A stretch of DNA of 64,000 bases from Diphasiastrum complanatum (lineage: Eukaryota > Streptophyta > Lycopodiopsida > Lycopodiales > Lycopodiaceae): positions 53,803,216-53,867,215 of the forward strand of contig CM055100.1 of assembly GCA_029204225.1 (NCBI GenBank), written 5' to 3'. Below are positions 19,567 to 31,155 of this stretch, piece by piece. Both the position numbers and the translations under genes were made by a program. The notes below the pieces were generated by a model that searched no databases, was not told the origin of the DNA, and worked only from the letters and a program-made list of their open reading frames with translations. The number at the start of each line of letters is the position of its first letter. The first letter of the stretch is position 1.

Positions 19567-20814
19567 CTTCCATCCACATCCACGAACAAATTCTCATTCT
19601 AATTCGATCACTTCTTCTCCGTTTTCGGATGCTTTTAGCATCGTATCAAAAACCCATTCACAAGAGCATTTTGAAGGTAAAGGCTCCAAAGGTTTGTCGT
19701 TCTCCAACGCCCTCTTTCTTCTTCGATTGATATTTCTTTTTCGTTTCAAGGTTACGTTTCTTTCCTTTTTGGCTTCTTCATACCTTGAAATCCACTTTTT
19801 CATTTGTCCACAATTATATAATATGAACGTGCCAATTTTCTCTTTTAATTGAGGTGAAAGTCTCTTTTGCACACCATTTACTTGTGGTACTTCACCCTTA
19901 ACACGTTCATCTTCTTCTTCACACCACATTTTTGGACTTGCAGGATGCAATTGTGAGATTATTTCGGTGATATAAAACAAAGATTTATGTACAAGCCAAC
20001 TTTCTGCAATGCTACCTTTTGGCCTTGCTTTTTGTCTCACAAAGCCCTTCAAAACTTTCATAAAGCGCTCAAATTGGAACATCCATCTCGTGTGCACAGG
20101 TTCTGCAATTGATACTTCTTCGACCAAATGCACTAGAAGATGAACTTGTATATCCAAAAAGGAAGTTGGAAAATCTCTTTCCAACAAACATACCATTTTG
20201 ATCATTTGGATTTTCATGGAATCCAATTCACTATTTTTTATTTCTTTTGAGAAAATCCACCTGCAAAATTGATAGTATATTAGGTTGTTTAACACATAAA
20301 AATATTGAAATAGCACATATTTATACAAGTGCTTAAAAAAATATACAAATCTAATCATAGATGACAATTTGTAAAGCGTATTTCGTACGTCATCGTTGAA
20401 AAGACCTCGAATAGAAAGTGGAAGTATGAATTGCAACATCTTATGCCAATCATGCGATTTCAATCCACTTAATTTACCATCTTTGGTAAATGATTTGCAT
20501 AAAGAATGTGCATAGCCTGTTGGAGTTCTCATTTGTTTTATGACATGTTTAACATATGAGAGTTGCTCTTTTGTAAGAATCCATGGCACGCTAGGTAGAA
20601 TCTCATCTCCACCTTCGGTGTATTGAATCCAATAGGGTCTTTTCACATCGGCTGCTTGTAGATCTTTACGATCTGCGGAGTTGTCTTTTATGCCAATGAT
20701 GTGGTTCCATAAGGATTCACCGATGTTTTTGAATATGTGCATAGGATCCAATAGATGGTTTATCAATAAATTCCACCAATAGGGTAATTTATGAAAAATA
20801 GACAATTGTTTCAT
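19567..20814 (-). pseudogene. CACTA transposase (TNP2 end plus DUF4218)
   Basis: A 406-residue minus-strand frame, the longest coding trace of the DNA transposon. It opens in the TNP2 catalytic region (LPYWWNLLINHLLDPMHIFK, near residue 10), then the DUF4218 signature: LKSHDWHKMLQFILPLSIRGL at about residues 118-138, IQVHLLVHLVEEVSIAEPVH, and RWMFQFERFMKVLKGFVRQK, then ARPKGSIAESW. The stretch of about 29 residues after LSSMIRF (about 20265-20360) is AT-rich, low-complexity and ends TTTTGCAG, so it is probably a retained short intron read in frame. The in-frame TGA after VIELE precedes EFVRGCGWK of the same exon. Upstream TNP2 sequence is missing, cut at about 20980. Confidence 0.85.
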
Positions 20815-20980
20815 AACATTAATGGATTCATTTCATGAAAAATTGACGTCGTGATGTTTAAGCCATTCACCATGCCATTCCGTTACTCCCATGCATGGGG
20901 GTGGTGGTGTAGTTATAGGATTATTTCCTCGCCCTCCAAAAAATCACCTATTCAACCTTCAAAAAGGATGATCAGGTGGC
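20815..20980 (-). pseudogene. Upstream scrap of the CACTA transposase
   Basis: Short sequence 5' of the first Met of the transposase frame; no long frame. It ends where homology to the C1 LTR begins at about 20981. Either transposase coding or intron sequence, undecided. Confidence 0.35.
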
Positions 20981-21904
20981 AAGTATAAATTCTCAGACAA
21001 TTTCTATCAGTTACAAAAGCAACCGCACATTCTAAGTTGTCTTTGAGTAACTGAGAATAAATCTGATAATAAACAGCTCTGCTGATAAGCAGTAGCGCAA
21101 TAGCAACTCTAAAATAAATCTCTAAAAGACTAAGCTAGAATGCTCAAGAGAGTTCAAGCTTGAAAGCTTGATAGAGAGCTAACAACAATACTTTCTGATT
21201 GTGAATGATCTGCTTGATAAGAGTGCAGGAAGTGTCGTGTAATAACACTCAACTCCTTCACAATTCACAATGTTGATTCGTTGCTTTCGAACTTGAAAAT
21301 AGAAGTATGAACAACTGATTTATACTAAGTAATTAGGTCATCAAATGCGATTGCCAGTTGGCTGGTGTCCACTAGCATTCATCCAGTTTCTTCTCAGAAA
21401 TTGATTGTTGATAAGCGGTGAAAATTGGCCATAAACAGACAGTCTGTCTGCATAAATAAACTAAAACTATCACTCTATAGAAATGAACTGAAACTGTCAC
21501 AGGCGACAATGTCAGCTTTTTGCAAAAAACCCGACTGTGTCCTTAAATCTCATTTCAAGTAGCCCCACACTTTTGCCAGAGTCATTTCCTTAACATTTGA
21601 GGCACTTTAAAAAATGTAAAAAATGCGATTTTGCATATTTACTCACAATTCTTGACAGACAAAAAATGCAAAAAAGACGTTACTACATTTTTACACGTAA
21701 TTTCTGACAGGTGACAGTATCTAGATTATAGAGAGAGAAAATGCGACATTGTTGTCAAACTCCGTGTATTTTTGCAGACTGTGTAAACACACTTGTAAAT
21801 TTAGCAGATTGTGTAAAGACACGGAAAAATCCACAGAACTGGATAAACAATTGATGAGGATTAAAACCGATCACTTGATTAGTAAAAAGGAGAATAATCC
21901 AACA
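20981..21904 (-). repeat. 3' LTR of copia C1 (truncated)
   Basis: Ends AATAATCCAACA on the plus strand, so it begins TGTTGGATTATT on the minus strand next to the polypurine tract. The left side starts inside the LTR (ATAAATTCTCAGACAATTTC, matching 25935 onward) and lacks the TGTCGGAAATAGG end. It has imperfect repeats around GACAGACAAAAAATGC and GACAGGTGACA, as in C1b. Confidence 0.85.
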
Positions 21905-23690
21905 CTTCCCCTTAATATGAGTCCTTGAATGTCTTGACCTTCAAACTTGGTTCTACACAGAATCTTCTGTGTGCTTCCAAACTTGATGCTTTGGTAAAAA
22001 TATCTACTGTCATATCTTGTGTTCTACAGTATTGCAATCTGACTTCTTCGTTGAGAACTTTGCATTTGACGAAATCATACTTTAGTTCAATGTGCTTACT
22101 CTTAGAATGAAATCTAGAGTTGACTGATAAAGTAATGGCACTTTGATTATCACAAAATAATGTCGTCGGGGCATATTGATTCAGACCGATATCTGAGAGT
22201 AAGTTCCTCAGCCAAATTGCATCCTTTGTAGCCTTAGAGGCTGCGATATACTCTGATTCAGTGGAAGATATAGCTATTGAAGATTGCTTGCGACTATTCC
22301 AAGAAATTGGACCATTATTGAAGAAAAATATAAATCTGGAAGTGGATTTACGAGTGTCTACATCTCCTGCCCAACTTGCATTTGTGTAACCACTGAATAA
22401 ATTAAGTTTGTCATTGCCGACTGCTCCATAACAAATGCAAAAGTCCATAGTAGCTCGAAGATATCTCATGACTCTTATAAGAGCCTTCCAATGTCTTACA
22501 CCAGGATTATTCATAAACTGACTGAGAGAGTGACTGCAAAAGCTATGTCTGGTCTGGTATAGATCATGGCGTACATAAGAGATCCTATAATAGAATGGTA
22601 ATGATACTCACGCATCTATTGCTTCTCATGAATTGTTTGGGGACACTGGTCCTTTGACAATTTGAGTCTTGGTTCCATTGGTGAGAGAGCTAACTTGCAA
22701 TTAATCAGATTATATCTGACTAACATGTTGTAGATGTACATCTGTTGTGTAATGTAGACCAACTTCTGTTTTCTGTCTCTGTGGATTTATATACCAAGGC
22801 ATAAATGAGCTTCGCCCATATCGGTCATGTCAAATTCGGAAGATAGCATTGTCTTCTTCTCTTTTATCAAATTGGTACTATTGTTGAAAAACAATGTATC
22901 ATCCACGTATAAAGTGATAATGATAAAGGACTGCTGCACTGCTCTGAAGTAAACATTTGAATCTGAAGAGCTAGGTTTGTAGTCGTGATCAATAAGAAAA
23001 GTATTGATCCTTTGAAACCATGCCCGAGTAGATTGCTTCGAGCCATAAAGTGCCTTAAGGAGTTTACACACATGATTGTGTTTACCCTCGATAATATAAC
23101 CTTTGGATTGTACCATGTAAATGTCTTCTTCGATAACTCCATTGAGATATGTTGTCTGTACATCCATTTGATGTATTTCCAAGTCTGCTGCAACGACAAA
23201 TAATAGCAAAAGTCGAGTAGAAGAATGCTTGACTACTAGACTGAAGGTCTCAATGTAATCGACATTTATACATGAGAAAATCCTATGGCGACAAGTCGTG
23301 CCTCTCTCCTGTTGATGCTTCCATCTGCATTGTACTTGACTTTGAAAATCCATTTGCAATCAGCTATGTTTTCGCTAGCAGGTAATTCGACAATTGTCCA
23401 TGTATGGTTCTTGATAAGAGATGAATACTCTTTATTCATAGCTTCTTTCCAAAGATCTGAATCAGACTGACTGAGTGCCTCTTGGACAAACGTCGGTGAA
23501 CAAGTTAGCAAACTCGTCGATATATCGGTCAGGTGGTTTGCTTGCTCTTGAAGATCTTCTGGGTAATAGAGGAAGTTGATCATTTCCATCATAGTATAGT
23601 TGCTGAATTGTAACATCATCATCTTATGATTCATCGTTGATTTGTTGTTCGTCAAAAGTAGAAGAGCTTGGACCTTCAATAGGAATAGTC
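21905..23690 (-). pseudogene. C1 reverse transcriptase and RNase H
   Basis: Minus-strand frames 23266-23679, 22787-23359 and 21912-22514. The first holds the start of RT (LWKEAMNKEYSSLIKNHTW, then CKWIFKVKYNADGSINR). The second has QMDVQTTYLNGVIEEDIYM, SKGYIIEGKHNHVCKLLKAL and the catalytic ITLYVDDTLFF. The last is RNase H: GYTNASWAGDVDTRKSTS, SSTESEYIAAS and LFCDNQSAITL, ending SYSRIQGLIL-type text at the polypurine tract. RT is interrupted at about 22515-22790, where frame is lost. The YVDD motif is intact. Confidence 0.9.
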
Positions 23691-23696
23691 GACTCA

Positions 23697-24300
23697 GCCT
23701 AGAAGGACTTTGGAAGTGTCATATGATAACATGCACTTTGCCGATTCAACTTATGTTCTGTTCTTTCTCTCAGCAAGACCATTTGACTGAGGCGAATAGG
23801 AGGTAATGTATTGTTGCTCAATGTTGTTGTTAAGGCAATACTCCTTGAATTTGGTGAAGATGTGTTCTCTCCCTTTATCTGACCTCAGTGTTTTGATTCA
23901 TTTGTCCCCAGCATGCTCTTTGGATTGTCTGAATTTGATGAAAGCCTCTGATTTTTGTTTAATGAAATTAATAGCTATTCTTCTGGAGAATTTGTCAATA
24001 AAAGTAATGAAATACTTTGCATCTAACAATGAAGGAGTTTGCATAGGTCCACATATATTTGTATGAACAACATCTAACAGATCTTTTGTTGCATGCCCAT
24101 GGTTTGATGTAAAAGAAATATTAGCCTGCTTTCCAAAGATGCAGCTATGACAGACAGGGAGATCAACCTTTCCAGAAGGATAGTCGAATTCAAGAACCAT
24201 GGATTGTCTGAACATGCTCAAAACATATGCATAATTCAAGTGTCCTAAGCAATGATGCCATAGTAATGCTTTATTGACTAAAACAGAGATTTTCAAGGCT
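23697..24300 (-). pseudogene. C1 integrase
   Basis: Minus-strand frame 23898-24296 holds the HHCC zinc finger start (LLWHHCLGHLNYAYV, then VCHSCIFGKQA), and the catalytic core opening (DVVHTNICGPM, FITFIDKFSRR). The core continues in another frame at 23697-23910, homologous to 12050-12240, as far as the SPQSNGLAERKNRTLVES block. The frame breaks near 23898. Integrase inserts the cDNA into host chromatin. Downstream of 23697 the end of integrase is deleted. Confidence 0.85.
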
Positions 24301-24325
24301 TGACTAGACTCAGAATAACAATGTG

Positions 24326-24718
24326 CTAGTCTATATAATAATTGTGTCTCTTGCCAAGTGCAAGGATCTTATTACTCCTATCAATAATTTTGCATTGATC
24401 AGATTCGAATTCTATCTTATGACCTAAATCTATAATTCTACTTACTGATAACAGATTTGTGGAGAGTTTAGGAACATATAAGACCTTTGATAGTAGTTTG
24501 TATTGATCATGCTGGAATCGCAATCTTAGAGTACTTTCACCTTCAATAGTGTGAGTACTATTGTCACCAAGATGAACAAATTTCTTCCTGCTGTAAGGCG
24601 CGTAGGAGTTGAAAATCTCATGTTGACTGGTCATGTGTTGAGTTGCTCCAGAATCAAGAAACCATGAATCATCCAAAAATGCGCTTTGGTCTTTGACCAT
24701 GAATGCGCCTTCGTCCAC
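24326..24718 (-). pseudogene. C1 aspartic protease
   Basis: A 130-residue minus-strand frame with the copia protease motif WFLDSGATQHMT at about residue 19-30 (intact catalytic Asp-Ser-Gly), then SYAPYSRKKFVHLGDNST and LYVPKLSTNLLSVSRI. This domain cleaves Gag-Pol. It is out of frame with gag upstream. Confidence 0.9.
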
Positions 24719-24749
24719 TTCGACCTGGGGAGATGATGAAACTGTGTTT

Positions 24750-25561
24750 GCTTATTGATCAGGTTGCTTGGTTGTATTCTTCGCTTGGAGAATACGGCAA
24801 TCCTTGATCTCATGGTTATTGCGCTTGCAATACCTGCAAAACAACTTCTTCTTCGATTGTGAATTTGATGATTATACTTGACTTTGACTCAGCTTTTGAT
24901 TCGTTGCAGCCTTCTTGAAGCTTTTCTGCTTCTGTCGCTTAGAGCCTTTGTTGACATATAGAGCCTGAAAGGAGGAAGTAGACAAAGTGTTTTGACTTCT
25001 TCTATTGTCTTCTTGCAGCAATACAGTGATAACTCTAGTAAGAGTTAAATCTGAGTGTGTCGATATGATCATCACCCAGTTCTCATATGTAGAGGGCAAG
25101 CTTGAAAGCAATGTCATAATTGTGTCTTGATCGTCTATGACTGATCCGACAGCGGCCATCTGTTGCAAGAGATTTTGAAACTGTTTAATGTGACTCTAAA
25201 GAGAATCACCATTAGACATCTTGAATGTCAATAATTTTCTTCGTAGATGTAACTTAGTAGTTACCTCCCTCACGTCATATAATGACTTCAATATGTCCCA
25301 AACGTCTTTTGAAGTTTTACCTTCATCTATGTGTCCAATCTGTGTATCTGATATATTGAGGATAATAAGCGCGAAAGCATTACCATCCTTCAATTTCCAC
25401 TTTGAGACTTTTGTGTCGTCTTTAGGTTTTACTTTTATACCTATAACAACATCCCATAACTGGTTGGCGATTAGCAAGGTCTTCATCTTAAATTTCCACA
25501 AATGATAATTGGATCTATTTAGCTTGTCTGCAATAAGACCAACTTTACTTTGAGAATCCAT
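24750..25561 (-). pseudogene. C1 gag
   Basis: Frames 25196-25561 and 24872-25168 give a copia Gag: MDSQSKVGLIADKLNRSNYH at the start, then LWKFKMKTLLIA, WDVVIGIK, a DVWDILKSLYDVRE segment, TKLHLRRKLLTFKMSNGDSL, and after a stop (CAATTAGAG...TAGAG context) MQQMAAVGSVIDDQDTIMTLL. A zinc knuckle (CRYCKRNNHEIKDC-like) lies at about 24785-24845. Start Met at 25561 follows the PBS by about 195 bp, as expected. Interrupted near 25170-25195. Confidence 0.85.
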
Positions 25562-25755
25562 CTAGAACTTAGTCTGTCAATTGTATCGATGACGCTAAGA
25601 TGTAGTAATGCCAACAGCAGAAAATCAATTCTCTGATACTGAAACGATGAAAGGAACTGAAGAATATGATATCAATTTGACATCGCGAAAGATATCAAGT
25701 ATTAGAGCTTTCACTCTAATATCGAAATAGTATTAGGCCCTGAAGAAGAATCAAC

Positions 25756-25767
25756 GCTCTGATACCA
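25756..25767 (-). other. Primer-binding site of copia C1
   Basis: Minus strand TGGTATCAGAGC, complementary to the 3' part of initiator-Met tRNA, directly after the LTR end CCGACA. Single copy, in contrast to C1b. Confidence 0.9.
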
Positions 25768-26449
25768 TGTCGGAAATAGGATAGATAATGCAATGCGGAA
25801 ACTTCCTACTTCCAATGCATGACTACGTCTATCAAAAATTGAACAAAACAGTAGTGATGAAAATCACGTTCAATCTTTAGCAATTAACTTTGAAATCGCT
25901 AGATACTAAGTGATTACGTAGCCAAACATAAAGTATTGAATTCTCAGACAATTTCTATTAGTTACAAAAGCAATATAGAGATGCATGCATTCTAACATAT
26001 ATTGAACGCAATAAGAAGATAGTATTAATTCAGAAAAATAAAATCAGATGCTAATGAGCGCAAAACAATAGCGGATAGAAACCGCGCACTTTAAGTTGTC
26101 TCTGAGTAATTGAGAATAAGTCTGATGATAAGCAGCTTTGCTAATAAGCAGTAGCGCAATAGCAACTCTAAAATAAATCTCTAAAAGACTGATCTAGAAT
26201 GCTCAAAAGAGTTCAAGCTTGATAGCTTGATAGAGAGCTAACAACAATACTTTCTGATTGTGAATGATCTGCTTGATAAGAGTGCAGGAAGCGTCGTGTA
26301 ATAACACTCGACTCCTTCACAATTCAAAATGCTGATTCGTTGCTTCCGAACTTGAAAAGAGAAGTATGAACAGCTGATTTATACTAAGTAATTAGGTCGT
26401 CAAATGTGATTGCCAGTTGGTTGGTGTCCGTTGACATTCATCTAGTTCC
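25768..26449 (-). repeat. 5' LTR of copia C1 (outer part missing)
   Basis: Begins TGTCGGAAATAGG on the plus strand and matches C1b at 13509 onward and the C1 3' LTR from 20981. Homology stops at CATTCATCTAGTT near 26449, where the gag of copia C5 begins. The rest of the LTR to AATCCAACA is absent. Confidence 0.85.
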
Positions 26450-27309
26450 CGCATGACTTTCTTGTGGCAATGAATGCATTCGATTTTCAAATTTAGCCAA
26501 CACAAATCGACTGTGTGTCCTTCACGTCTACATCTCACGCATGTCTTCTTTTCACTGTTTTGTTGTCTCAGCTTTTCTTTGTTCTTCCATTTGCCTTTGC
26601 TGGCTTCTTATGCTTGTTGGTCTCAAACTTGCTTTTGGTCTGACTCCCTCTTAGGCTTGAATTGCTTCTTCGACTTCTCCTTGTTGCTGTAGAGAGTCTG
26701 ATCAAAGGAGTCCTTGTGATCAAGGTGCTCACGGGCTTCGACTTCTTCTCAAATCTCGATCATTGTTTTTTCGAGAGTCATCTTTGGATCTTTTGCCAGC
26801 AACGTTCGGTTGGTCTGGAAGGATCTTGGTAAAGCTCGTAGCAAATAGGTGAGCTGCTTCTCTGTTGATCCTGCATTGTTTATTCCAACATTGTGTAATG
26901 AAAGAAACAAATCCTTCATCTTTCTGATAAAGGATGTGAGGTCTTTGTCATCCCATCATAGGTTCGTCAGCTGATCTTCTAGAAGCATTATTTGACTGTG
27001 TGGTTTGGTCTGGAATCTGGTAAGAAATGTATCCCACATCTCTCTTGCATTAGAGAGTGTTGTGAGGTCAAGTGTCAAGCTATCTTCCATGGATGAAAAC
27101 AACACGACTACTGTCTTGTCATTCTCTTCTCTCCATTATCGTAGCTCTTTGCCAGTGGTTGTAGGCATTTCTTCGATGCCATCTATCCAGGGCCATAGCC
27201 CTTCTCCCTTTAAAATGAGAGAGGTATTCACCTTCCATGCTAGGAAGTTAGACCCAGCTGAGTCGAGGATTGTGTAGATCTTCGACTATATGCTGCTTAT
27301 GGATGCCAT
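26450..27309 (-). pseudogene. Copia C5 gag
   Basis: Minus strand reading from a Met at 27309: MASISSI, a SNFLAWKVNTSLILKGEGLW segment, then SLTLDLTTLSNAREMWDTFL, LLRALPRSFQTNRTLLAKDP, and a zinc knuckle CVRCRREGHTVDLC near 26500. This is the order of a copia Gag, which forms the particle and packages RNA. Several in-frame stops interrupt it (for example after MASISSI). Downstream pol is absent: the sequence meets the C1 LTR at 26449. Confidence 0.75.
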
Positions 27310-27480
27310 TGTCGTGAACTGTGTTCTTGAGCTTGTTTTCTAGTTTCTTGTTCTGAATGCTTGATCTCTTGGATCTGATAGTTCTGAAGCTATATCAGCT
27401 CTTTGATAGGAGCAAGAGGCTGTGATTAATATCTGCAGTTCTGATATCACTGAAGAGAATCCGACAAGTTTGACGATCGA

Positions 27481-27492
27481 GCTCTGACACCA
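27481..27492 (-). other. Primer-binding site of copia C5
   Basis: Minus strand TGGTGTCAGAGC, one base different from TGGTATCAGAGC. It lies about 170 bp upstream of the gag Met and next to an LTR that ends ...CAACAG on the minus strand. Confidence 0.75.
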
Positions 27493-27493
27493 C

Positions 27494-28090
27494 TGTTGTG
27501 AATAATCAGGTAGGGATTTATTCGTCTTGATTCTCCTAGAACCCGTATGGAATTTGATTATGTCTGCTGGCCACTACCTGCTATAATAGATCTATAATCC
27601 TACAGAGTGTAGATAGACATTGATGACCTATGTTGTAATTCATTTAAGCATTCAACAAAATGAAACCCAGAATTTTGATGTTTGCGAGGGTTCTCAGCTC
27701 ATTTCTCGTCTTTTTTTCCTTGGGAACCTTCATAGGGGCAGTTTCTCTGGGAATGAACCTTCGCAACCTTCTTTGTGTCCTTGTCTCATTGAGATGGAAC
27801 TTCAAAGGGATCTGCAAAGGTTGGTTCACTGTTTTGAATTTTTTGGTTTTTTACAAGGGTTTTTTGAATTTTGTATGGTTTTTCTCTTTAATTTACAAGA
27901 TCTGTTTGGAACTAACTCTTGCAGGATCTGTGCTGGTCTGGGACAGTATCTTGGAGCTGTTGTTAGTCATGCGAAGGTTGGTTCCCACTGGTTTTGGAAA
28001 AAACATAATCTGATGAGATTTTTGCCTATTTTCCTCAAGGTTTTTGGCTGGATGTCAAGCCCTCAGAGGCTGTTTTGGGTCTCCCCTACC
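27494..28090 (-). repeat. 5' LTR of copia C5 (outer end uncertain)
   Basis: Begins TGTTGTGAATAATCAGG on the plus strand next to the PBS. No second LTR copy lies in the window, so the right end is a guess. A 163-residue plus-strand frame at 27620-28111 lies in it and has no recognised domain. Confidence 0.45.
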
Positions 28091-28238
28091 CTCTCACACC
28101 TCCTCCGCTAGCTGCGAATAGTCCAAGCACAAGAAATCATACAAAACAAGCTAAATCTACCCAAAAACCCACCTAAAAACACTCTAAAAAGGCAAAAACA
28201 ACTAAAAATGCAACTAAACTAGTTAGTAAAATCTATCA

Positions 28239-28253
28239 CCGGCAACGATGCCA
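28239..28253 (-). other. Degenerate gypsy primer-binding site
   Basis: Minus strand TGGCATCGTTGCCGG closely matches the TGGCGCCGTTGCCGG site of plant Athila/Tat gypsy elements. The adjacent plus-strand TGTAGGGTGTG at 28255 would be the LTR end. Confidence 0.6.
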
Positions 28254-28254
28254 C

Positions 28255-28476
28255 TGTAGGGTGTGTAGTTCATTTGGTGAGCAGCCCTTCCGCCTGTCAA
28301 AATGGGCTAGAACACTAGATAGGTACCTAGCTATATCAAGTTGCTAAACTTAAGTGTATTCTACTCTTTTCCCTAACTCCACTCCACTTTAACACTACTT
28401 CCCTTAGCACTAATCCTCTTAACACCACTTCCCTTAACTCTAACCACATGCATTCATCATGATTGAGGATGAAAGA

Positions 28477-28551
<75 letters not shown>

Positions 28552-29500
28552 GGAGGTTAGCTCAAATGCTCAATGTTCATGCTAATGGAAAAACCATAAC
28601 TAATCAAAACAAGAACAATGAAATAGAAAGCAAGTAGAAAACACCACAATGGCATTAGTATGAGGGATTAGCAATTGAGGATGCTTTGGCTCACCAAAAT
28701 AGTAGAGTCTCTTCCTTTTCATTAGGCATGAAAATATGATACAAATGGTACCTTTTTATGGATGGGAAAGGCCCTTGCCCCTTTCTCTTATTGGCCATTC
28801 CAAGAAAGGTGGGATTGAAATCCACACCCTTCATAAAAAATACAAACTGATCAATGGTGGAGAGAGAAACACACTTCACGTACCACCAATTGACTTTGAC
28901 TAATTGATCAACTTAGGAGCTTAAATTTAAGTTTAACTTTGGCCTTCTAATATTATTTTTAATTACATGGCCCAAAGTCAAGTTTATGTCCAAAATTATT
29001 TATTTACAAGTGTTCATTGGGCCATGGGCTTACGCACGCAGGAGCCATGACCCTCGCAACTATTTCTATTTTTTCGACTTTATTTATTTATAGAGTGGTG
29101 ACACAAATCAGGATTTATGGCTGACAATTTCTGTTGAACTAAAATTTACATAAAATTCTGTAAAGTAAAAAAAAAAACCAGTTAATGCCGCATGTTATGC
29201 ATGCCTGAAAGACATTAATTCAGTAAGATTAGGAATCGAACAATGAATGGTTTTTTGTTTTTTTCGATTTCGATTGCCTAAATACTGACAGTGTTTTTGA
29301 CGGAATTTTTTAGTTACATAAAATTTTAAAAAAACTTTAACATCCAAAAATTCCAGTTTCTTGAATTGTCTATTAAATGTACTAATATTAGTGAATTGAC
29401 CATACTAGAGTCAATTTCAGTCAAATTTTGGTCAACCGTACTTCACTAATAGTTAATCAAATATTAACTAATTTTAGTAATTTTCAAGATTAGATAAATC
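28255..29500 (-). repeat. Probable gypsy LTR and flank (G6), noncoding
   Basis: Follows the degenerate PBS. No coding frame. Contains a (GA)n tract at about 28485-28550 and AT-rich sequence with short inverted segments at 29150-29480. The LTR outer end was not identified. Confidence 0.4.
28480..28552. repeat. (GA)n microsatellite
   Basis: About 35 uninterrupted GA dinucleotides between AGGATGAAAGAAGA and CGGAGGTTAG. Confidence 0.95.
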
Positions 29501-29503
29501 GAG

Positions 29504-30859
29504 ATGGCCGAAGAAACTTCAAATCAAGCTGCAAATCTAGGTGCACCATCCTATATGGTCATTTGCCAGCAGTTGAGTATGGCACCCAACGATATGAATA
29601 ATTGAAATCAGATGAGAGATCAACAAATGGAGGTCCTTCTAAACCAAATCAAATTGTTATCTTTGTCTAATCTCAATTTTCAACTGGAGATTTATTTGGA
29701 GAGAAGAAGGAGAAAAAACATGAAGTCGTCAAAGACTGGCTCGTTAAGTGGAGCAGTTACTTCAACTGGAATGGAGTTTCAGATGAGAAAAAGATTGAAA
29801 GTGTCGTGCTGTTCTTATGCGACAAAGCGTCATCGTGGTGGCGAGATTTACAGGTGAAGCCAACAACCTGTGATGCGTTTGCGGAAGTTTTTAAAAAAGC
29901 TTTCGTGATAGCTGGTGACGTTGACTACTACATGAGTTCGTGACCGCAGAATGGGTACAGAGAGCTTGGACTCTTATATCTAAGAATTCATGGACCTATG
30001 AAATAGGGTTTTATCATTTGATGCAAAGTTGGCATTATGGCAGTTTGTCCTAGGTTTGCCAGCCGACTATCAAAACGAATGCAAGCAAATGTGCTTCAAA
30101 GCCTCAAGGATGCGTTTTGAATATCAAAAGCATATGACTCCACAATGGTGGCATCCAAGAAGCAATTTGTGCAAATTCCAACTGCTTTGAAAACCAAGAA
30201 GGAGAAGAAGCGCGGTCCAGACCAACTAAAATATTTTGACGTATTGGATCAAGCAGCATTGGAACCCATGAAACCGAAGTGAAAGAGATTCAAAAAATGT
30301 ATGTTCTGAAAAAAGGCTAAAAAAGTGAACTTATGTTTCGTCTATAAAAAGCCTAGACATATGATGAAGTTTTGTCCAGAAAGAAAGAAAATGGTGGCTC
30401 ATATGATAAAGATCCCCAAGTGGTAATGGTAAGACTTTGGAATTCAACTTGACAGATTGTGAGTGTGAATGTTCTTTCAATACTTTCTTGTATAATGAAC
30501 TCTTTCATTTAACTAACACAGTTAAAGATTAAGAAGTGATTATTCTATTGGACAATGGTTCAACTCATAATTTTATTAATTCTCATTTTGTGTAGAAACT
30601 CAGCTTTGAAACTGAAGCCAGCAATCATAGATATAAAGTTTATCTAGCTTCATGAGCATAGTTGGAGACTTGGAATATAAAAGTACCAAATCTCCTAGTT
30701 TTAATACAAGGACACATAGAATTAGTTAATTTTCATGTTTTAGACCTAGCTCGTACCGATTCAATTCTGGGATATGAGTGGTTATTTAGTAAATCGCCTT
30801 CTCTGATAATTGATTTTGAGAAGCATGTTCTCACTTTCAAGGAGGGTGATCAGGTAGAT
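29504..30859 (+). pseudogene. Gypsy G2 gag-protease remnant
   Basis: Plus-strand coding traces of a gypsy Gag and protease with many frame changes: an ATGGCCGAAGAAACT start at 29504, a capsid part with SWWRDLQVKPTTCDAF at about 29830-29880, a basic region near 30190, then protease (ILLDNGSTHNFINSHFV at 30541-30592, Asp-Asn-Gly instead of Asp-Ser/Thr-Gly) and the protease end VLDLARTDSILGYEWLF in the frame 30662-30904. It is cut at 30859 by the G1-A LTR. No matching pol was found on the other side of G1-A. Confidence 0.75.
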
Positions 30860-31070
30860 TGTTGGAGGGTTTGCGGATCCCAAGGCAACCCTAACCCTAG
30901 TTAATAAGTGAGAGGGATTTGGCACTCTGCATGTGTAAGTCCAACCCAACAATTACATAGTTATTTGATTGATTAGTTAAAACTTAATAAAGGACTTTAG
31001 GCCTTTTTGCGAGACTTTTAATGTCGTAGGGCCTAAATGTCAAGTTAGTGAATAAAGTTATATTTCCCTT
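30860..31070 (+). repeat. 5' LTR remnant of G1 copy A
   Basis: Starts TGTTGGAGGGTTTGCGG and follows the G1 LTR to AGTGAATAAAGTT, where it stops and gag sequence begins (CTTAGATTTGAATGCGAACC, equal to 46976 in copy B). About 500 bp of LTR plus PBS and gag start are deleted. Confidence 0.85.
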
Positions 31071-31150
31071 AACGTCTTAGATTTGAATGCGAACCTGAGC
31101 TGATTAATGAAAATGCCATGATTATGTGGTTTTTCTCAGGTCTACCTAAA

Positions 31151-31155
31151 CGGAT
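31151..31155. other. Target-site duplication CGGAT (left)
   Basis: CGGAT at 31151-31155 before TGTAAAAATT is repeated at 37286-37290 after TTTTTAACA. Joining the two flanks restores the gag reading seen uninterrupted in G1 copy B at 47052. Confidence 0.95.

Larger units (their letters stand above)
14998..20980 (-). mobile_element. CACTA (En/Spm) DNA transposon, 5'-truncated
   Basis: A minus-strand CACTA-type element inferred from its transposase (TNP2 C-terminal part with DUF4218 at 19567-20814, DUF4216 and an acidic tail at 18570-19470) and from palindromic ACGTCG-type repeats at 15040-15120 and 15954-16173, which resemble CACTA subterminal repeats. A GACTACAGC at 14999-15007 may be a decayed terminal CACTACA, but that is weak. 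The transposase N-terminus is cut off at about 20980, where the LTR of copia C1 begins. Solo LTR G1 (15147-15907) and a microsatellite block lie inside it. The left boundary is an inference. Confidence 0.55.
20981..26449 (-). mobile_element. Ty1/copia element C1
   Basis: A minus-strand copia with both LTRs partly preserved: 5' LTR 25768-26449 (outer end lost), PBS 25756-25767, gag, protease, integrase, reverse transcriptase and RNase H in broken frames, polypurine tract ATTAAGGGGAAG at 21905-21916, and 3' LTR 20981-21904 (last 160 bp or so lost). Copia order (integrase before reverse transcriptase) is clear. A deletion at about 23697 removes sequence between integrase and the pre-RT linker. 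C1b at 12.05-14.13 kb is a second copy; C4 at the right end is a related family. Confidence 0.9.

Noticed and set aside
27620-28111. A 163-residue plus-strand frame with hydrophobic stretches
   Set aside because: It lies in the presumed LTR of copia C5, overlaps other frames, and its hydrophobicity follows the T-rich composition.
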